From contig JARLJW010000092.1 in assembly GCA_031290985.1 (NCBI GenBank), forward strand, positions 50,640 to 114,639: 64,000 nt of DNA, written 5' to 3'. The notes under the pieces were generated by a model that was given only the letters and a program-made list of their open reading frames with translations, was not told the DNA's origin and did no database searches. The stretch comes from Verrucomicrobiia bacterium. GTDB lineage: Bacteria; Verrucomicrobiota; Verrucomicrobiia; Limisphaerales; UBA11358. A program made the translations under genes and the position numbers. This document shows positions 17,336-28,167 of this stretch, piece after piece; within the stretch, counting starts at the first letter, position 1; each line of letters starts with the position of its first letter.

Positions 17336-19993
17336 ATGAATATTCGCAACCTCACGGTGCTATTTCTCACGACCGCCAACCTTGCCATGGCAGCATCCAA
17401 CTCCACGGACCTTGAGCTGGATGGGCCCGCCCAGGGATTGGTTGGAAACGGCCGCAGTGTGATCGTCGTAACTCCGGCAGGTTTTCATTACCAGCGTGGT
17501 GAAGGGGGAGACGGCTGGTTGCGCATTGCGCTCGCCGGCCAGCCGGTTGACCTGGCCAAAATCACTTGGCAAACCACCGCCTTTCCCGGGGGGATCATCT
17601 TCACTCATCGCACACCTGAGGGCAGCCTGGAGATTTTTGACACCGCCCTGCCTGATGATCCTTATGGCATCTTGGTTCGACTGGGCGGGAATTTCACCAA
17701 CGCCAGCGTGGCCATTGAGGGTGGACGCAAATTCCAATCCCGCTTTGAGACGAACGGCGCGAATGCCCTGTTCCGCCTCCTTGGTTTCTCCGAAACGGGC
17801 AAAATTGCCAACGCTGATTTCGACCAGTTACGTGTCCAGGTGCTGGTGCCCTACACTGAGCGGGGCATGGTGCTGCACAGCCCGGATCTGCTGCTTGATC
17901 AAGCGGTGCTCTTTAATCAATACCTCCTTGACCTTTCCGATAACGGCGACCTGATCGTCTGCGAGTTGTTTCGCTGGGCCGATATTTGGAGCCGCGATGC
18001 CGGCTCGGGCTTTGTGCCGGGCAGCCTCTTCACCGGCCGCATCGAGGCTGCGCGAAAATGCATTGATGTGGACCTGGCCCGGCACGAAAAAGCCACCGCG
18101 CGGGCACTGAAGACCACCGCCGATGCTTCCCAAGGTGGCAGCGCTGAAGGGGTTGGCCATCTTACCACCGCCCTTTGGGATTACTATCTCGTTACGGGCG
18201 ACCGCGCCTATCTCGCCCGGGTTGCCGAGGGCATCCGTCCCTGGGTGGATGCCTGGCTCGCCCGCGACTATGCCAATACCGGTCTGATCGTGGACACGAC
18301 CGACTGGATGGACCATTCGCGTTACCTGATGCTGCCCTTCGGCAGCCGCACCCTCTATGCCAATACCCAGATGGTCCGCTTGCTCGGCACTTTTACTCGC
18401 GTTGAACAGGAACTCGGTAACAAGGCCGGAGAAGCCCGTTATGCGCGCGCGCGTGATCGCTTCATCGCCGCCATTAACGACCACCTTTGGGATGAAAACC
18501 TGGGAGCCTATGGCAATCTGCTACTCGGAGGCCAGATCGATGAACGCACGGCTTCAGCCGCCAACTCACTTGCATTGTTGGGTGGCGTTGCCGATGCCCA
18601 CCGCGCAACCCGCGTGCTGGCGACGCTCCGGGCGAAGAATTGGCGGCCCAATGGCACACTCACCATCACGCCTTTGATGACCTATAACCCCAATAGTGAT
18701 CAAAATGAGAAAATCTGGCCCTGGTGGGTGGCCTACGAAGCCATGGCGCGCTTCAAAAACGGCGATGCTGATGGCGGCCTTTTCCTGCTTCATTCTTGCG
18801 CTGCCACCATCCGCAACCCGCAATACCCCGGCATGATGGATGAAACCATGAGCCGCGACGGCCAGACGGAGGGCGGGCGGGCGTTTGCCACCGCCGCCGG
18901 CTCGCTGCTCACCAGCATCTACAAAGGCCTGTTCGGAATCGAAATCCTGGCCGGTGGAATGCGCGAGGTGAAGGTGGTGCCCAACCTGCCATCAACCTGG
19001 CAGACGGCTTCACTCCACCAGCCCACGCCCGGTGGCTCGATTGACATTGAAGTGCGGGATCAGGTCGCGCATATCACCGTGAACGATCCGCGTGTGAAAA
19101 TCATTTATACCACCACCAATGCCATTGTGACTGGCGCGGCGAAACAGGTCTGGCATGACCCAGCCCCCGTGGCAATCAAAGCGGAAGCCCCGATCGCCCC
19201 GCCACCACTGCGCGCCCGCCGCGCCGCCTATTTCGACGAGCCTGGGTTCCCGCATAATTCGCCCATTCCAACCGGGACAATTTTGCCGCGCCTTGGTTGC
19301 GGGGAACTCGCCGCGCTCGATGCCGCCAAGATTGGGGCCGTCATCATTCGCGGCAACGCCCTGCCGTTTGCCACCGCCGCCGGCCAGCCGCTCCAAGCCG
19401 CGCTCGACCGCTATCTCGCCAGCGGCGGCATGTTGATCTTTCAGGGGGTGACCATGCTGTCCAACCAGGGAAATCCACCGGACCAACTGGGGGGCAATGG
19501 CGGGGTGATCGAGTGGTATGGCCAATCAAACAGCGACTGGTATCCCGTGAACCCACGCACCGGCCAGCGGGAAACGCGAGCTCGCCGCAGCGGCACGATT
19601 TACTGGGGTGAAGGCAATTATTTTGGCGGTTGGGACATTGAGCGGGGCGCCTTCGGCTTTCAGGTTGACGGCCAAGGCATCCAGCTCGCCAAGGCCTCAC
19701 CATTGCCCCCAACCGTGGAGAACAGCACGGCGCAGGTGGCCGCCGCGTTCACTGATTTCGCGGTGAGCAAGCCGTGGTATTTCCAGCCACTGGCCACGAC
19801 CCATACCGCTTTTAATTTTCTCCTGCCCCAGAAGGGTGAGAATTTCCCCTGTGCCGTGCGCCTCGTCAACCGCGAAACTCATGGCGAGATCATTCTGATT
19901 GCCAAAGGGGCCGAGTCGCATATCAATCTGGCGAACCTGATCAACGTCGGAGTAGAAGGTGAAGCCGCCACCAGCACTTTGGGGCCGAGATAA
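17336..19993 (+). CDS. Secreted six-hairpin glycosidase-like protein
   Basis: An 885-residue protein with a short signal peptide (LTVLFLTTANLAMAAS). Residues about 30-170 are a beta-rich N-terminal domain. Residues about 230-590 have the alternating helix pattern of an (alpha/alpha)6 barrel, with TTALWDYYLVTGDRAYL, DTTDWMDHSRYLMLPFGSRT, LWDENLGAYGN and WPWWVAYEAMARF. This resembles glycogen-debranching or GH78-type six-hairpin enzymes; DTTDWMD may hold a catalytic acid. A beta-sandwich and a Rossmann-like tail (IIRGNALPF....YLASGGMLIFQG) of glutamine-amidotransferase-like appearance follow. It is the last gene of the plus-strand run and converges with the GH35 gene 120 bp away. The exact glycoside hydrolase family is not certain. 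Confidence 0.7.
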   Translation: MNIRNLTVLFLTTANLAMAASNSTDLELDGPAQGLVGNGRSVIVVTPAGFHYQRGEGGDGWLRIALAGQPVDLAKITWQTTAFPGGIIFTHRTPEGSLEIFDTALPDDPYGILVRLGGNFTNASVAIEGGRKFQSRFETNGANALFRLLGFSETGKIANADFDQLRVQVLVPYTERGMVLHSPDLLLDQAVLFNQYLLDLSDNGDLIVCELFRWADIWSRDAGSGFVPGSLFTGRIEAARKCIDVDLARHEKATARALKTTADASQGGSAEGVGHLTTALWDYYLVTGDRAYLARVAEGIRPWVDAWLARDYANTGLIVDTTDWMDHSRYLMLPFGSRTLYANTQMVRLLGTFTRVEQELGNKAGEARYARARDRFIAAINDHLWDENLGAYGNLLLGGQIDERTASAANSLALLGGVADAHRATRVLATLRAKNWRPNGTLTITPLMTYNPNSDQNEKIWPWWVAYEAMARFKNGDADGGLFLLHSCAATIRNPQYPGMMDETMSRDGQTEGGRAFATAAGSLLTSIYKGLFGIEILAGGMREVKVVPNLPSTWQTASLHQPTPGGSIDIEVRDQVAHITVNDPRVKIIYTTTNAIVTGAAKQVWHDPAPVAIKAEAPIAPPPLRARRAAYFDEPGFPHNSPIPTGTILPRLGCGELAALDAAKIGAVIIRGNALPFATAAGQPLQAALDRYLASGGMLIFQGVTMLSNQGNPPDQLGGNGGVIEWYGQSNSDWYPVNPRTGQRETRARRSGTIYWGEGNYFGGWDIERGAFGFQVDGQGIQLAKASPLPPTVENSTAQVAAAFTDFAVSKPWYFQPLATTHTAFNFLLPQKGENFPCAVRLVNRETHGEIILIAKGAESHINLANLINVGVEGEAATSTLGPR

Positions 19994-20113
19994 TTTAGCA
20001 AACTTTTAAATGGTTTCGTTTTCGCCGCGTCCGGAGAAGCATGCCGGGTCAATCTGCCTTGTGTGCGGTTGGCAACAGCGATCAAACCGATCTGGGCCGG
20101 GGCGCGGCCAGGC

Positions 20114-23086
20114 TCACTGTTGGCGACTCTGAAATGTCACGACATCACGGCTGGCGGCGGCTTCGGGTTGCACTTGGACTGAGGTCGGGAGCTGGCCGCT
20201 CTCGTCGAAGATCACCAGCGTGTTCGCATTCGTACCCGCGTTGAGCCAGCATTCGGGGATGTAAACACCAGGCGCCGGCACGGCTTCCGGGTAGCGTCCG
20301 AGGTTGTGTCCGTTCACCCAGACTGAACCGCGCGCGAGGCCTGACGTTGTCACCCGCCACATGGGGTTGGCGCCCGTGGTTCCGAAAGGCGAAGCGGTGA
20401 ACGTGCTTTTGAAGAACTGGGGACCGTTGAATGTCATGGCGCCCGGCAGCGCCTGCCATCCGGTTGGCGAGTTCGGATTGCCGGGGCCGCCCGCTTGCAC
20501 CCAGTCGTTCAGCGCGGCCTTGCTTTGATAGGCGCTGAACGTAACCGCCGAGTCGAGGCCGCCGATATTTCCAGTGTTTTGTATCAGGAGGGTGAGAACA
20601 TTGGGACCGCCGACCTTCCAGGTGCTGGTCAGATCCACATGGAAAGGAATGTTCCAACCAAGATTGGTGGCAAGAAGGGTTCCGTTCAAGTAAACCCAGC
20701 AGTTGTCGTCAACACTGCTGAAGGCTGCAATCTCCGCTCCGGCGGAGGCAATTGCCGGCAACTCGGTCTGAAACCAGGCATACCCCGGCTGACGACCAAA
20801 CGCATCTGTCCCGACGGTGTAATTGCTCCAGCCGGTTGCCTCGGCGGCCGGGGGAGCTGTGCCTGCTGCCGAACTGTTTGTCATCATTACCTTCCAGCTT
20901 GCCAGCGACGTCGGACCATTCACCGGAGCCCCAAACAGATACGCAGTTCCACTTAATCCTTTCACATATAAATTCGAGATCGGCCCATTATACCCTACCA
21001 GTTTGTTTCGGCCATAATGGGCCGTAAAAACCCCGATGGTATGGCTTCCCTGGCTTAAAGGCGTCATAAACGCGCTTGTTGAAACATTCGTGGGCGGAAC
21101 CGCTGCTCCATCCACGAACGGGATCATATGGTCGGCCACATTCGCAAATGAAACGGTGTAGGTGCCGGAGGAAGCGACGTTGACCACGGTGCGATACCAG
21201 GCGCAATTGCTCAAGTCATCGTCCGCTCCCATTGGCTGCGGCCCCGTCGCGCTCGACAACCAGCCGTGGGTATTATATCCGGGAGCTGCCTGGGCGATTC
21301 CGCTCATCGTTTGCCACGCGGTCAGCGCAGCGGGGCCGGGATGCGCTCCGGGCCGGGTAATCGCTGACAATGGCATCGGAGCATCACCCGGACCAAAGGC
21401 GAGCACTGGATGGTTCGCAGCGTTCTGCCAGGGTGTCTCCGTCGTGAGTTGCAAACAGCCGTTGGTCACCCAGGCGCCGCTCACATACTGCGGACCACAG
21501 ACCACATAATTCTGGGTGCCCACATCTACAAACCAAGTGTGGTCGGCCAGCGTATCGCTCATGACCAAGATGCGTACCCGCTGCGAGCCAACTTGAAAAC
21601 TGAAATTAGCTGGCTCGCTGGCAGGGCAAGTGGTCCGGAGCGCCAAGCTTGTCCCGCTAAGGGCAAGCGCCGGAGCGCCGGCTGAAATAGTTGTGCCGGC
21701 CGGCACACTGAAGTACAGTTCGGACGGTGATCCTGCCGGGCCGTAAATAATCATCGTCGTTGTGCTCGCTTGCCGGGTGATACCCAATATGCGGGTGGGC
21801 GCAACCTTCAGGGTGACGCCGGGGATCACCGGGTAGCCGGTGACAACCGGCATGATTTCGCTGGGATTGACCGTCAACGATCCGGTCTGCGGATAGGTTG
21901 CGCCGTCGATGTTCACCTTGGTCGGCTGGGGCGACGTTCCAGAGTTGGCCAGGAATAAAATGGTTCCCGCAACTCCCTGGCGAGCCGTCACGGCGAGCGC
22001 CGGGTTGGTTGCCGCATGGACATAAGTGCTGGTGGCATTGTCACTGGTTTCAAGGATATTTTGAAAACTGCGGGCAAACCAGGCGGCGCGCTTGTATTTG
22101 TAATATTCTCCGCGCAGGTCGCCGGTTTGTCCCACGGCGGCACCATAGTCATAGCTGGCCGCATCCTCATCATCGTTAAAATAATCGAAATTGGAGCCGC
22201 CATGGGCCATGTAGTAGTTATAACCGTTGCCGCCATAGGCGATGATTTTCCATGTCTCCCAGTCCTTCTCCATGACATCTGCCCCGTTCTCGCCATATTG
22301 GTCAAACCAATCACACCAGAACTCCGTGGTCATCCAGGGACTGGTGCGCGCGGCGCTGCTCCAAGGGGTGTTTCCCGCCGGATCGTGGCCGTGATTCATG
22401 CCGCTGAAAAAGTAAGGCACCTCCAAGCCATCGGCGAGGGCCGTGGCTTGCAGATATTGAAAATAGCGATCGCTTAAGCCGTCAGTTCCCCATCCGCTGG
22501 AATGCTCATTTTCAAGCTGGACCAGGATGACGTTGCCGCCACGGTTGATTTGATTGGCAACCACAATGGGCAGGAGTTGTCCCCAGAAGCGGGTGACATA
22601 TTGTTCAAAGGGAACATTGTGAACGCGGACCTGAAGGTTCGGGATCGAGCGCAACCAGAGCGGATAGCCGCCGCTGTCCCACTCAGCACAATAATAAGGA
22701 CCCACACGGACAATGGCGTAGAGTCCCAGCGACTTGGCGAGTTTGAGATAGGCGTCCAGGTTCCGATCGCCGGTGAAATCAAACCGGCCGCTCTGGGCTT
22801 CGTGGTAATTCCAAAAAGTGTAGATCTCGACGCAGTTGAACCCCGCGCGCTTGAAACGCATCAGCCGGTCAGACCAAAGAGCTTGTGGAACCCGTGCATA
22901 TTCCATGCCGGCAGATGCGATAAAGACCCGCTGGCCGTTGATCAAAAATCCCCGGCCATCAAAATTGATCGCGTTCTGCGCGGCCGGCTGCGGCGCAAAC
23001 ATGCTGTCATTGGCGCGCACGTTGAGTTGCGGCAGCAGAGCCGACAAGATGAGGAGGCTCGAAATGATGGTTTGGATTCTGCGCAT
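20114..23086 (-). CDS. Secreted GH35 beta-galactosidase
   Basis: A 990-residue exported enzyme; the signal peptide is TIISSLLILSALLPQLNVRAN. The GH35 TIM barrel starts near residue 40: INGQRVFIASAGMEYARVP, GFNCVEIYTFWNYHE, IVRVGPYYCAEWDSGGYPLW, acid/base Glu194 in QLENEHSS and nucleophile Glu255 in MTTEFWCDW. The C-terminal half contains beta-sandwich galactose-binding-like domains with typical GH35 jelly-roll motifs (RGSVWVNGHNLGRYPE). The family removes terminal beta-galactosyl residues from plant and microbial glycans. It is the last gene of a minus-strand run LuxR - GH78 - SGNH esterase - GH35, about 230 bp after the esterase gene. Confidence 0.92.
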   Translation of the reverse strand: MRRIQTIISSLLILSALLPQLNVRANDSMFAPQPAAQNAINFDGRGFLINGQRVFIASAGMEYARVPQALWSDRLMRFKRAGFNCVEIYTFWNYHEAQSGRFDFTGDRNLDAYLKLAKSLGLYAIVRVGPYYCAEWDSGGYPLWLRSIPNLQVRVHNVPFEQYVTRFWGQLLPIVVANQINRGGNVILVQLENEHSSGWGTDGLSDRYFQYLQATALADGLEVPYFFSGMNHGHDPAGNTPWSSAARTSPWMTTEFWCDWFDQYGENGADVMEKDWETWKIIAYGGNGYNYYMAHGGSNFDYFNDDEDAASYDYGAAVGQTGDLRGEYYKYKRAAWFARSFQNILETSDNATSTYVHAATNPALAVTARQGVAGTILFLANSGTSPQPTKVNIDGATYPQTGSLTVNPSEIMPVVTGYPVIPGVTLKVAPTRILGITRQASTTTMIIYGPAGSPSELYFSVPAGTTISAGAPALALSGTSLALRTTCPASEPANFSFQVGSQRVRILVMSDTLADHTWFVDVGTQNYVVCGPQYVSGAWVTNGCLQLTTETPWQNAANHPVLAFGPGDAPMPLSAITRPGAHPGPAALTAWQTMSGIAQAAPGYNTHGWLSSATGPQPMGADDDLSNCAWYRTVVNVASSGTYTVSFANVADHMIPFVDGAAVPPTNVSTSAFMTPLSQGSHTIGVFTAHYGRNKLVGYNGPISNLYVKGLSGTAYLFGAPVNGPTSLASWKVMMTNSSAAGTAPPAAEATGWSNYTVGTDAFGRQPGYAWFQTELPAIASAGAEIAAFSSVDDNCWVYLNGTLLATNLGWNIPFHVDLTSTWKVGGPNVLTLLIQNTGNIGGLDSAVTFSAYQSKAALNDWVQAGGPGNPNSPTGWQALPGAMTFNGPQFFKSTFTASPFGTTGANPMWRVTTSGLARGSVWVNGHNLGRYPEAVPAPGVYIPECWLNAGTNANTLVIFDESGQLPTSVQVQPEAAASRDVVTFQSRQQ

Positions 23087-23317
23087 ATTTTAAATTTCTT
23101 TCTGAAATTAGCTGAAAAATCTCCAGACTTCCCGGAAAAACTGCTGCGAGTTGCTCGATCATGTGGTGGAGCCACGCTCCCATAACCTGAATTTAAACAA
23201 GCAGGCCTTCAGGAGCGGCGGCTTGGCCCATCAGGCCCATGTTCCAGAGATGCGAGAAATAGTAACCGTGTGATGCATGGCTGTGATGATGCCTTTCAGG
23301 CGGTGCAATTTCAATGA

Positions 23318-24508
23318 TCATTCGGCCATGATGGCATCAATCACCGGACAGGAGGCGTGATAAATGGCTTGATGACCGCCGGCGGTGGGATGGGTGCCAT
23401 CAGCCGTATCAAATTTAAGCGGACCCAAATCTACAAGATAAGCCCGCGAATCATGGGTCGCATTCTTGTAACTGCCGAAAGCCTGGGTTATTTCGGATCG
23501 CGCCTTCCCAGAGACAGGAATCATAACGATAATTTTGGCGGCCAAGCCCACCCGGCTGCGTATTTTAGCCAAGGCGTGGTCAACGGACGCCACGGCCGGA
23601 GCGCCATTTTCACCGAGGTTTATCAAAACCACATCAGGTAGGGGATTTAGCAATCCCTTGATTAAGCGGCTGATCGCTGAAGTCTTCTGATCAATTACAG
23701 TCGCGAGTTCTGGCAGATTGGCCACGCCAGCCCAGTCATATCCGCCATAGGCGAGGCGAATTTCCCGATATCCATAGCGCTGGGCCAGGAAATGACCGTA
23801 ACTGGCGCGACCGTCATCCGCCGCCGCCCAATTATCATCTGGCGGCCGTCCCTGATGGGCGGCATATAAGGCTGCGTCCCCCGACATGATTGAATCGCCG
23901 ATGTTCATCCAAACTTTTCCCGGCTGTGGCACCGGCCGGGTTGCGCCGCCCGCATCCAGTACGAATCCGGTTAGCTTGACAGAATTTGGTGGCACATCCC
24001 CGCGAAAGCGATCCTCGAACGGTGACATTCCTTTAATATATAGCTCAATGACCGGATTGGTGACGCCCGACACCAGCACCAAAGATTTCTCGGTTGCCCG
24101 GAGTTGGCGGCTTTGAAAGCCGCCATGATTGACCGACCAGGCGATGATCGGACAGCGCGACGGGACAAAGGATGCCAAATGGGCATTGTCCAGCAGCAAT
24201 GTGACCTGCTTGGTATTGCTAAAACCAATCGTCAGCGATGCCCCACATACCGTAGAGCTGATTGAATCAGGCTTACACACCCAGTTATCAAGCGTAAGTC
24301 CGTTCAACACGTTGGTATCCGTGATCGGCACGGTGTTATCGGGTTCTAGGTTGGCGATGGGATGGCTTTTGGCAGCGGGCCAAGCGGCAGCTAATGGCAT
24401 TATTCCAGCGTGATTTGTTTCGATTGCCGTCAGTTGCGCCGAGGCCGGACTGACAAAAATGAAGATGGAGAGAAGCATCGGAGTCACCGGGTATTCTTTA
24501 ATTTGCAT
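23318..24508 (-). CDS. Secreted SGNH/GDSL-family esterase
   Basis: A 396-residue protein with signal peptide MLLSIFIFVSPASAQ. A beta-rich N-terminal domain (about 30-195) precedes an SGNH hydrolase core: nucleophile Ser206 in NIGDSIMSG, an LAYGGYDW block for the Gly, VVLINLGENGAP for the Asn, and DGTHPTAGG near residue 370 for the catalytic Asp/His. Such two-domain proteins are typically carbohydrate or rhamnogalacturonan acetylesterases. It lies only 40 bp downstream of the GH78 gene, so the two are almost certainly cotranscribed and probably act on the same acylated rhamnose-containing polymer. Confidence 0.85.
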   Translation of the reverse strand: MQIKEYPVTPMLLSIFIFVSPASAQLTAIETNHAGIMPLAAAWPAAKSHPIANLEPDNTVPITDTNVLNGLTLDNWVCKPDSISSTVCGASLTIGFSNTKQVTLLLDNAHLASFVPSRCPIIAWSVNHGGFQSRQLRATEKSLVLVSGVTNPVIELYIKGMSPFEDRFRGDVPPNSVKLTGFVLDAGGATRPVPQPGKVWMNIGDSIMSGDAALYAAHQGRPPDDNWAAADDGRASYGHFLAQRYGYREIRLAYGGYDWAGVANLPELATVIDQKTSAISRLIKGLLNPLPDVVLINLGENGAPAVASVDHALAKIRSRVGLAAKIIVMIPVSGKARSEITQAFGSYKNATHDSRAYLVDLGPLKFDTADGTHPTAGGHQAIYHASCPVIDAIMAE

Positions 24509-24548
24509 AAGGATTAGTATATTCCGGACTTCCGCATTGTGAGCCTGT

Positions 24549-27500
24549 CTATTTTAGATTAAAAGGTGAATTAAACAGATAATCACCTGACTGTACCCGA
24601 TAAACCACCGCTCCTGGTTCAGAGCGCACCCATTCCACGCCTGGTGAGTGTGCTGCCGGCCGCCCAGATTCGGTAACTCCGTCAGGATTACTCGTCGGAA
24701 CAAATACCGTGGCCACGGTATTGACCGGAATGGCTATGGTCAGAGACAAATTGTCGCCCGCCCACCGCCAATGGCTGAGAATCCGGCCCCGGATGGATTC
24801 ATAACTGGCCTGGCACCAGGAAACTTCCCGGGTCGGACGCGGATGGATGGTGAAATTTTCGTAGCCCGGATGCTGTTCCTCGGGATTCAGCCCGGCGAGG
24901 TTGCGCCAAAGCCACTCGCTGACCGCACTGTGAGTCCAGTGGTTCAAGGACAGATGGCGAGTATTGGCATCAAACGCTTCCCAAAAGGTGGTGCTGTTGT
25001 CCGCCATGTAACCCCAGGAACTTTCCGTGCGCTGGTCCAGCATTTCCGCCGCGTCCGCGTGATAGCCGGTGTTGGACAGGGCCAGCAGCAATTCAATGCT
25101 GCTCCAAAATCCGGTCGTCGGATGAAACCCGCTCCTGGTCACGAGGTTGCTTAACCGCCGGGCCGCTTTGGATTTCAGCGGTTCGTCGAGCAGGCCAAAT
25201 TGCAATGCAAGGGCATAGCTGCCTTGCGCGTCGCCCAAGTCGGCGCGGTCACATCCGTAGGCGGCGGAAATAATTTCAACCGGCCGGCCATGGCTGCCCG
25301 TCAAAGCCACTGCGCAATCTTCCGCAAAAACCCGTTGGATTGGCTCATTTCCTTCGCGCGAGATCAGCTTTAGACTTTTCAGTTGATTAGGTGACGGATC
25401 GCCGCCCAGCACATCATTCTTCACCATAAAAACCAGCTTGTCATTTTTGGCCAAGGCACGAACGATGCCTGTTACATCCCGCATGACCGGCTGGCCGGTT
25501 GAAATGCCGCCGATAACTCCATCCGCGTTGACATATTCTTTGACAAAAGCCCGCCGGATGTCCTGAAATAGGGTCCGATATTTTTTTGTGTCGCTGGTTT
25601 GTTCCAATGCCTGTGCCATGCGCGATACCAAGTCTGCCGAGTGAGCAAAGAAGGCCGTCGAGCCGATTTCTTTCGGCGTCGCGGCACCGGCGCTCATCCA
25701 GTCGCCCCAGTCCATGCCCCGATTGTTTCGCCATATCAAATCAGGATTGCTGGCGCGGACAAAGTCGACCCAACGCCGCGCCGCATCGAAATGTTCGGCC
25801 AGCAGGCGTTTGTTGCCGGTATTCACATAGACCTCCCAAGGCAGGGAAACCCCCGCATCCGCCCAACCCGGTGAGCCAACGCAGGTGGTGGAACCTCGCA
25901 GATGCGCCTGTGGACAGATGTCGGTGAACCGGCCATCAATCAACTGGTCGTCCCGCAAGTCGGCGGCGTATTTGGTCAGGAGCGGGGCGGCATCGAAATT
26001 GAAAAGCACGGATTGGACACAGGGCCGGATATCGCCGGTCCATGCCAGACGCTCGGCCCGCGCGGCACAACCGGCCGGCACATCGAAAAGCAAATTGGCC
26101 TGGGTTCGGGCAGCCGTCTTTTGGATACGGTTGTACAATTCGTTCGAGCATTCGAAATGGCCCGCCACCGCTGCATCGGTGCGTAAATTTACTGCCACCA
26201 GGGCATCCGGACTCAGTTTGCCGGGCAGGCCGGTCAGTTCGATGTAACGGAAGCCGTGGCAGGTAAAATGCGGTTCCAGGGTGCGCCGTCCATGGCCATC
26301 AAGGACATAGTCCTCCGCCTGCGGCGCGCCCCAGAGATTATTAACATCAATATTGCCATCCGGCGCGACCAGTTCGGCATGGCGCAGACGCAGATGCGTG
26401 CCGGCCGGGCCATCCGCCTGCAGCCGGCACCAGCCGGTGATTTCCTGGCCGAGATCAAAAACATAAGTGCCGGGCTGCACTTCCTTGACAGCAACGGGTT
26501 GCAACTCCTGGACGGCGCGTACCGGCTGGCTGCGTTGCCACACCAGCGGCGTTTTGTCGCGCGGCTGCGACCAGGCGGGTTGCCAGGCGTGATCGTCGAA
26601 ACCCGGCTGATCCCAGCCGGACATTTCCCGCCGACAATCGTAGCCCTCGCCGTCCAACAAATCCGACCAGCGCACCGGCCCATCCAAAGTACTCCGCCAT
26701 TGGCCATCCGTGCCCAGGCTGAAATGTGTGCCATCCGCCAGTTCAACCTCAAGTTGCGCGATGACTTGGGGAAAGTATCCATAAATACATCGCATCTCGA
26801 AGAGATTCATATGCCCGGCATACCAGCCATAGCCAAGCAGCGCCCCAATGGCGTTTGTGCCCTGATGCAGAAGACAAGTGACGTCATGGGTTTGATATTG
26901 AAGGCGGACGCCATAGTCGGTATAGCCCGGGGCGAGTTGCTCGTCGCCGACGCGCTGACCGTTGATTCGCAGTTCATAAAAACCCCGCGCGGAAACGGAC
27001 AAGGTGGCGCGGTGAACTCGGCCGGGTAGGTTGAATTCCCGGCGCAGCATCGGCACCCGCGACACCATGGACTTCGCCGGTACGCCCGCGATGCCAGTGT
27101 TCAGGGCGAGCTTATCATCGGCCAGAGTCACCGCCGCCTTGCCGTCGGTCAGAATATTTTTGGACCACCGTTCGGACTCAATGGAATCCGAGCATTCCAC
27201 ACCCGCCCCAATACCGATGGAATGCGGGCCGTCAAAGACGGCAAGGCCACCTAAAGCCAGGCCATAATCCTGACCATCCCAACAGGCCAGGCGGGTGACG
27301 GCCAATCGGACGTAACGCGCCTTCTGCGCGCTGAATTCAAAGCGACATGAATTATTGCGCGGGTCAGGAAAATTGATGCCGGTTTTGTCGACCACCACCC
27401 TGGGATTGCTGAATTCGTGAGTGTCCGCCACTTCCACTTTGAATCGAACTGGAAACATCGCCGTGCGGAAATCGCTGTTCTGACCTTGGGGTCGTGCGGG

Positions 27501-28094
27501 GATGAGATCCACGGCATCCAGCCGCAGGCTGGAACCAAGGTCGAGAATTATCCATTTATTGACATCGGCCCGCGAGGCCAGTTCGCTGCGGTAACAATGG
27601 ATCGGTGTCAGGGGACGATTGTCCGGATCCGCAAGCATGGGATCACTTATCCATCGCGCAGTCCAATCGGCGGGGTGGAGCAACCCCATGGTCCAGGAGG
27701 CTGACCGGCTCCAAATGGAAGTTTGGCCATGGCGATCCCAGATGCGTACTTTCCAATAGCAAACTTGACGGGAAACCAGTGATTTGCCTGAGTAAACTAT
27801 TTGAGCGCTGGCAGCGGAAAATACTTTTCCGCTATCCCAAAGGTCACCGGTGTCAGAATTGAGTCCCTCAGCCGAGGAAGCCACCAATATTTGGTATGCT
27901 GTTTGCTTCTCGCCTCTTTGGACGGATGACAAGATCCAACTGAGCTGCGGATGGAGAACATCAATCCCAAGCGGATTGTTCCGATCTTCGCATCGCAACT
28001 GGCTGACACTTATGGCGGCACCGGCTTGAAAAGGCATCAGGCAAAGCAGAAGCGACCACCCTATTAAATCGATCAATCTGGTAAATCTAGGCAT
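24549..28094 (-). CDS. GH78 alpha-L-rhamnosidase with inserted discoidin-like domain
   Basis: An 1181-residue exported protein (signal LLLCLMPFQAGA). Domain order: N-terminal beta domain (LRCEDRNNPLGIDVLHPQLSW), an F5/8-type insertion at about 165-290 (KWIILDLGSSLRLDAVDLIP), the rhamnosidase N domain (ARGFYELRINGQRVGDEQLAPGYTDY), a concanavalin-like domain, the (alpha/alpha)6 catalytic barrel with CAARAERLAWTGDIRP and NRGMDWGDWMSAG holding the acidic residues, and a C-terminal beta sheet. The family hydrolyses terminal alpha-L-rhamnose by inversion. The first Cys of the usual DCPQRDERLGWTGD motif is kept, while neighbouring residues differ. The regulator gene lies 73 bp upstream on the same strand, suggesting local control. 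Confidence 0.93.
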   Translation of the reverse strand: MPRFTRLIDLIGWSLLLCLMPFQAGAAISVSQLRCEDRNNPLGIDVLHPQLSWILSSVQRGEKQTAYQILVASSAEGLNSDTGDLWDSGKVFSAASAQIVYSGKSLVSRQVCYWKVRIWDRHGQTSIWSRSASWTMGLLHPADWTARWISDPMLADPDNRPLTPIHCYRSELASRADVNKWIILDLGSSLRLDAVDLIPARPQGQNSDFRTAMFPVRFKVEVADTHEFSNPRVVVDKTGINFPDPRNNSCRFEFSAQKARYVRLAVTRLACWDGQDYGLALGGLAVFDGPHSIGIGAGVECSDSIESERWSKNILTDGKAAVTLADDKLALNTGIAGVPAKSMVSRVPMLRREFNLPGRVHRATLSVSARGFYELRINGQRVGDEQLAPGYTDYGVRLQYQTHDVTCLLHQGTNAIGALLGYGWYAGHMNLFEMRCIYGYFPQVIAQLEVELADGTHFSLGTDGQWRSTLDGPVRWSDLLDGEGYDCRREMSGWDQPGFDDHAWQPAWSQPRDKTPLVWQRSQPVRAVQELQPVAVKEVQPGTYVFDLGQEITGWCRLQADGPAGTHLRLRHAELVAPDGNIDVNNLWGAPQAEDYVLDGHGRRTLEPHFTCHGFRYIELTGLPGKLSPDALVAVNLRTDAAVAGHFECSNELYNRIQKTAARTQANLLFDVPAGCAARAERLAWTGDIRPCVQSVLFNFDAAPLLTKYAADLRDDQLIDGRFTDICPQAHLRGSTTCVGSPGWADAGVSLPWEVYVNTGNKRLLAEHFDAARRWVDFVRASNPDLIWRNNRGMDWGDWMSAGAATPKEIGSTAFFAHSADLVSRMAQALEQTSDTKKYRTLFQDIRRAFVKEYVNADGVIGGISTGQPVMRDVTGIVRALAKNDKLVFMVKNDVLGGDPSPNQLKSLKLISREGNEPIQRVFAEDCAVALTGSHGRPVEIISAAYGCDRADLGDAQGSYALALQFGLLDEPLKSKAARRLSNLVTRSGFHPTTGFWSSIELLLALSNTGYHADAAEMLDQRTESSWGYMADNSTTFWEAFDANTRHLSLNHWTHSAVSEWLWRNLAGLNPEEQHPGYENFTIHPRPTREVSWCQASYESIRGRILSHWRWAGDNLSLTIAIPVNTVATVFVPTSNPDGVTESGRPAAHSPGVEWVRSEPGAVVYRVQSGDYLFNSPFNLK

Positions 28095-28167
28095 TGCGTC
28101 GATGGCTGATAAAAATCAGGCGGGCTTGAGATTATGGCGGACGGGGTGGCCTTGATTAATGCCTCCA